Positions 60,561 to 64,000 of a stretch of 64,000 nucleotides of DNA are shown piece after piece. The stretch is from positions 558,001 through 622,000 of the forward strand of contig NZ_QGNY01000002.1 in NCBI RefSeq assembly GCF_003173575.1, in the 5' to 3' direction. Made by a program: the position numbers and the translations under genes. The notes under the pieces are model-generated. The model was not told the origin of the DNA, did no database searches, and saw only the letters and a program-made list of their open reading frames with translations. How positions within the stretch are numbered: position 1 is the first letter of the stretch; every line of letters starts with the position of its first letter. The DNA comes from Pedobacter paludis (GTDB lineage Bacteria > Bacteroidota > Bacteroidia > Sphingobacteriales > Sphingobacteriaceae).

Positions 60561-60600
60561 TGCAATCGGTTGCATATATTATCTTTTATTTATACTTTTC
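60561..60600. promoter_or_regulatory. LacI-type operator with promoter of the GH43 gene (and divergent GH35-esterase genes)
   Basis: The operator TGCAATCGGTTGCA is at 60561-60574. Its TTG (60570-60572) is exactly 20 nt from TACTTTTC (60593-60600), as at 37320 and 49990. The minus strand has TTG then N19 then TATTTTAG. Confidence 0.72.
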
Positions 60601-60626
60601 GATAGAAATAGCCAAATGAGTTTATT

Positions 60627-62282
60627 ATGAGAAAAATATTACTGCTGATTTTATGGTGCATAACGATATCTGTTTCAGCACAAATTAAGTTTACAAACCC
60701 CATTTTAGCTGGTTTTTATCCAGACCCAAGCATAACAAAAGTTGGGCTGGATTATTATTTGGTTAATTCTACTTTTTCCTATTTTCCGGGCATTCCCATA
60801 TTTCACAGTAGAGATTTAAAAAACTGGAAGCAGATTGGCAATGTAATCGATCGGCCAGCACAAATGGATTTTATGGGCGATGGCACTTCGAGGGGTTTAT
60901 TTGCTCCATCTATTAATTATTTTAAAGGCACTTATTACTTAACCTGTACTTTGATTGATAGAAAAGGCAATTTTGTTATGACGGCCAAAAATCCTGCCGG
61001 CCCATGGAGCAATCCTACATGGTTGCCCGAGGTTAAGGGAATTGACCCTTCGTTATTCTTCGATACAGATAAAGCTTATATCGTTTACAATAGTGATGCA
61101 CCAGAAAACAAACCGCTTTATAGTGGACATAGAACCATCAGGACCTTTGAATTCGATCCAGTAAATCTTAAGGTTGTGGGTGAAGAAAAGCAATTGGTTA
61201 ATGGTGGGGTAGATCTTAGTAAAAAACCCGTTTGGATAGAAGGTCCGCATATTTTTAAACGGGATAGCTGGTATTATTTATGCGCTGCCGAGGGTGGAAC
61301 TTCTGTGAATCATTCGCAGGTTATTTTAAGGAGTAAATCAGCAACAGGCCCATATATTCCTTTTGAACATAACCCTATTTTAACCCAGCGGGATTTAGAC
61401 CCTAACCGCAAAAATCCGATAACATCAGCCGGGCATGCAGAATTAATAGAAGGGCCAGATGGAAAAACGTATGCCGTATTTTTGGCGGTTAGACCTTACG
61501 AGGGAAATTTTTACAATACTGGAAGAGAAACTTTCATTGCTCCTGTAAAATGGACAGATGGCTGGCCCATTATTAACCCTGATTTTAAAGAGATACAATA
61601 CAATTATACTGCGGATTTTAAAGCGGTTAAACAAAAAAACACACCGCCTCAAAGTGGAAATTTTGCATATAAAACAACTTTTGATAAAGGGATTGATAAG
61701 TCGCTTTTGTTTTTAAGAACCCGCGATACTTCGTGGTATAAAACGGATGATAAGAATGGCCTGACCATGAAGTTAAAGTCTGAAACCTGTATGGGCAACG
61801 GTAATCCTGCTTTTATCGGAAAACGCCAGCAACACATGGTTTGTTCCGCTTCAACAGTTTTAGATTTTACAGCAAAAAAGGAAAATGAAAAGGCAGGCTT
61901 GTTAATTTTCCAAAGTGAATATAATTTTTATTACATCTGCAAATCTATAAATCAAGGTAAGGCTGTAATCCAATTATTTAAGGGCAATGCCAAAACAAAA
62001 AGTATGGATTTGCTTGAGCAAAAAGATCTTGATTTTTCTGGTAAGCTTTATTTGCAAATCGTTGCAAACAAAGAAAATTATAGTTTTTCTTACGGTAGTA
62101 AATCAAATAGCTGGAAACTATTAAAAGATAAAATTGACGGAAAGTTTTTGAGTACCCAAATGGCCGGTGGATTTATTGGATCTTTATTTGCATTGTATGC
62201 AACCTCATCAGCAATTCCTTCGAGCAATTCGGCAAGTTTTAAATGGTTGGATTACAAGGGAGATGATGCGGTTTATCACTAA
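60627..62282 (+). CDS. GH43 beta-xylosidase with C-terminal concanavalin-like domain
   Basis: 551 residues with a signal peptide (1-19, ending VSAQ). The GH43 propeller (about 22-320) opens FTNPILAGFYPDPSITKVG with the base Asp, has the modulator Asp in GIDPSLFFDTD and the acid Glu in VWIEGPHIFKRDSWYYL. The last 200 residues form the beta-sandwich found in XynB-type xylosidases (DWLDYKG-like end: FKWLDYKGDDAVYH). It releases xylose from xylo-oligosaccharides. It has its own operator-controlled promoter. Confidence 0.94.
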   Translation: MRKILLLILWCITISVSAQIKFTNPILAGFYPDPSITKVGLDYYLVNSTFSYFPGIPIFHSRDLKNWKQIGNVIDRPAQMDFMGDGTSRGLFAPSINYFKGTYYLTCTLIDRKGNFVMTAKNPAGPWSNPTWLPEVKGIDPSLFFDTDKAYIVYNSDAPENKPLYSGHRTIRTFEFDPVNLKVVGEEKQLVNGGVDLSKKPVWIEGPHIFKRDSWYYLCAAEGGTSVNHSQVILRSKSATGPYIPFEHNPILTQRDLDPNRKNPITSAGHAELIEGPDGKTYAVFLAVRPYEGNFYNTGRETFIAPVKWTDGWPIINPDFKEIQYNYTADFKAVKQKNTPPQSGNFAYKTTFDKGIDKSLLFLRTRDTSWYKTDDKNGLTMKLKSETCMGNGNPAFIGKRQQHMVCSASTVLDFTAKKENEKAGLLIFQSEYNFYYICKSINQGKAVIQLFKGNAKTKSMDLLEQKDLDFSGKLYLQIVANKENYSFSYGSKSNSWKLLKDKIDGKFLSTQMAGGFIGSLFALYATSSAIPSSNSASFKWLDYKGDDAVYH

Positions 62283-62324
62283 GTCTTAACATCAAAATTT
62301 ACTCAGCAAAAATCAACAAATAAT

Positions 62325-62357
62325 AAACCTCGTAGGTTTTTAAAACCTACGAGGTTT
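62325..62357. repeat. Perfect 16-bp palindrome (AAACCTCGTAGGTTTT), dispersed element or 3' hairpin
   Basis: Positions 62325-62340 and 62342-62357 are perfect reverse complements around one base. It lies 43 bp after the GH43 stop. There is no strong T run, so it is either a dispersed repeat or an mRNA 3' end hairpin. Confidence 0.75.
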
Positions 62358-62470
62358 ACAAGTCCACCTTAAAAATTTTATTCGTTATTCGGGATACGCT
62401 TTGCTAACATCTCGCATAGCATTGTTTTGCGTTGGAGAAACTTCATCAGTCTTACAAGGAATTGAGTTCA

Positions 62471-62528
62471 CTTAAAACTTGCGAAGTCTTTCTACGCTTT
62501 TGGCCTTTGAGACTTCGCAAGTTTTAAG
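62471..62528. repeat. REP-like hairpin with perfect 19-bp arms, compact form
   Basis: CTTAAAACTTGCGAAGTCT (62471-62489) and its exact complement at 62510-62528 enclose a 20-nt spacer with TACGCTTTTGGCC, as in the copy at 471-523. It starts 5 bp beyond the stop of the minus-strand gene at 62533 and may also end that transcript. Confidence 0.88.
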
Positions 62529-62532
62529 CTTT

Positions 62533-64000
62533 TTAAAATTTCCAGCGAACGAAAGCTTCCATTGCTTCATATTCGGCTAAGCCTAATTCATCATAAGCTT
62601 TGGCTGTATCGCGGTTACGGTCTTCAGCACGTTGCCAAAACTCTCTCGCGTCATCTCCAGGGAAAACAGCTCTATCTTTCTGACTCTGGTGTTTAAAGAT
62701 TGCATATTTCTTGCGCTCCAGTTCCTGCGGACTAATCGGAACGGCCATTTCGATTTCGTGTGTTTCAAACTCGTGCCAAGCACCACGGTACATCCACAAC
62801 CAGCAATCCTGTGCCCAGCTTTCTGTTTTACGAAGACGTGTCAACGCTGCAAGAATAATATTAAAACAAACAATATGCGTTCCGTGTGGATCTTCAAAAT
62901 CTCCCGCAGCAAAAACCTGCTGAGGCTTAACTTTTTGTAAAAGATCAATAGTAAGTTCTATATCTGCATCTGTAACAGGATTTTTTTGGTTCTTTCCGCT
63001 TTCGTAAAACGGAAGCGCCTGAAAATGGATATGATCATCGTCTAATCCACAATAACGTGCACCTGCAATAGCCTCACCCTTTCTAATCAGACCTTTCACG
63101 GTCTGAATTTCTGGAGTATCGACCTGATTTGGCTTTTTCTGCTCAATGAAAGTTCGCATGCTGTTATAAAGATCTTTCAGATGAGCATTATCCATTCCCA
63201 TTTTTTCAGTAAAATCTACATTAAATTCTACAAACCGCAGCGCATCATCATCCCAAACAGCAGTATTGCCAGAGGTTTGGTAAGCAACATGAACATCATG
63301 CTTTTGATCAACCAAACGGATAAACGTTCCGCCCATAGAGATAACATCATCATCTGGATGCGGAGAAAATATGATTACACGTTTCTTTGCCGGTTCAGCC
63401 CTTTCAGGTCTCTGCGAATCATCTGCATTCGGTTTTCCTCCCGGCCAGCCGGTTATGGTGTGCTGTAGTTTATTGAAAATGTGGATATTAATATTGTAAA
63501 CAGGCCCTTTTTCTGTTGCCAGCTGTGCCATACCGTTGTTGTTGTAATCATCTTCGGTAAGTTTTAAAATCGGTTTCTTTAAAGTATTGGCCAGCCAGAT
63601 TACCGCTTTGCGAATTAAGCCATCAGTCCAAATACAATCTTTAACCAACCATGGTGTATCAAAGCGGGTAAGATCAGAAGCTGCAGGCGAATCTAGGATA
63701 AACTCAACGTTATCAGATAATTGAAGATATGTAGCCGGAACATCGCCAGAAATTTCACCTTCAACAGCTTTTTTAATAATCGAAGCTTTTTTACGGCTCC
63801 AGGCCATAAGGATAATTTCTCTAGCCTTAAAAATAGTACCAATGCCCATAGTAATGGCCTTGGTTGGAACAAAGGTTTTTCCCCCGAAATCCCTAGCCGC
63901 ATCTCTACGGGTAAGGTCGTCTAAAGTAACCAGACGCGTTCCAGAATTTGGTGCAGAACCTGGCTCATTAAAACCAATGTGGCCGGTACGACCGATTCCT
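62533..64000 (-). CDS. Glucosamine-6-phosphate deaminase (NagB) family protein fused to a PIG-L-type deacetylase domain, 5' end outside window
   Basis: The frame is open to the right edge; reading in from 64000 gives GIGRTGHIGFNEPGSAP, the NagB active-site strand, then TRRDAARDFGG and KAITMGIGTIFKAREIILMA. The remaining about 489 codons include the end of NagB (DTPWLV) and, after a linker, a PIG-L/LmbE domain with VIIFSPHPDDDVISMGGTF and FEDPHGTHIVCFNI. In Bacteroidota such fusions are full-length genes of roughly 640 residues. NagB turns GlcN-6-P into Fru-6-P and ammonia; the PIG-L part may deacetylate a related sugar, but that is inference. Confidence 0.9.
   Translation of the reverse strand, partial: GIGRTGHIGFNEPGSAPNSGTRLVTLDDLTRRDAARDFGGKTFVPTKAITMGIGTIFKAREIILMAWSRKKASIIKKAVEGEISGDVPATYLQLSDNVEFILDSPAASDLTRFDTPWLVKDCIWTDGLIRKAVIWLANTLKKPILKLTEDDYNNNGMAQLATEKGPVYNINIHIFNKLQHTITGWPGGKPNADDSQRPERAEPAKKRVIIFSPHPDDDVISMGGTFIRLVDQKHDVHVAYQTSGNTAVWDDDALRFVEFNVDFTEKMGMDNAHLKDLYNSMRTFIEQKKPNQVDTPEIQTVKGLIRKGEAIAGARYCGLDDDHIHFQALPFYESGKNQKNPVTDADIELTIDLLQKVKPQQVFAAGDFEDPHGTHIVCFNIILAALTRLRKTESWAQDCWLWMYRGAWHEFETHEIEMAVPISPQELERKKYAIFKHQSQKDRAVFPGDDAREFWQRAEDRNRDTAKAYDELGLAEYEAMEAFVRWKF

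Overview
The window is AT-rich DNA from a member of the Bacteroidota, most likely Pedobacter or a close relative in the Sphingobacteriaceae. The signs are a SusC/SusD pair, futalosine-type menaquinone genes, ECF sigma/anti-sigma pairs with carboxypeptidase-regulatory-like domains, promoters of the TTG-N19/20-TAnnTTTG type, weak Shine-Dalgarno signals, and dispersed palindromic repeats of the kind common in that family. No tRNA, rRNA or CRISPR array was seen. Genus-level placement is inference.

Region 1 (1-18.9 kb): the start of a DEAD-box helicase runs off the left edge. Next come a small stress-type operon (two small envelope proteins, a truncated glycosyltransferase, Hsp20), a REP-associated tyrosine transposase (RAYT) sitting among its own repeat family, and an ECF sigma factor with a small membrane protein. 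A lipoprotein beta-propeller and a DUF4197 protein follow. A VWA-domain protein is divergent from an ECF sigma/anti-sigma pair, and these share SusC-type N-terminal modules. Then come phosphate genes (PiT, DUF47, a PhoR-like kinase) preceded by matching 11-bp-period direct repeats that look like Pho boxes, and an uncharacterised radical-SAM/TIGR03915 DNA repair or modification pair.

Region 2 (18.9-35.5 kb): mostly housekeeping genes. These are an rRNA methyltransferase, a DUF3127 protein with an SSB-like acidic tail, a RprXY-like two-component system, mqnB/mqnD, a PTPS with folE, fabD, and a giant NtrY-like kinase. A candidate 6S-like structured RNA lies just after fabD. The most unusual insert is at 20.8-24.0 kb: a 683-residue lipoprotein whose C-terminus carries a PD-(D/E)XK-like nuclease signature, translationally coupled to a small exported LRR-like protein. 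It is followed by a lipoprotein gene interrupted by one in-frame TGA. I read this as a candidate lipoprotein toxin/immunity cassette.

Region 3 (35.7-62.3 kb): a glucuronoxylan utilisation locus. It holds two LacI regulators, two GH10 xylanases (one with a CBM inserted in the catalytic domain), GH115 alpha-glucuronidase, two GH43 enzymes, a GH35-like enzyme, a SGNH esterase, SusC/SusD, an SDR that could be the mannonate oxidoreductase, and mannonate dehydratase. Three promoters carry the same 14-bp operator TGCAAYCGRTTGCA overlapping the -33 element, exactly 20 nt before a TACTTT -7 box, which ties the locus into one regulon. An acyltransferase bracketed by REP arrays sits inside the locus. 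The window ends inside a NagB-PIG-L fusion gene (glucosamine-6-phosphate deaminase family).
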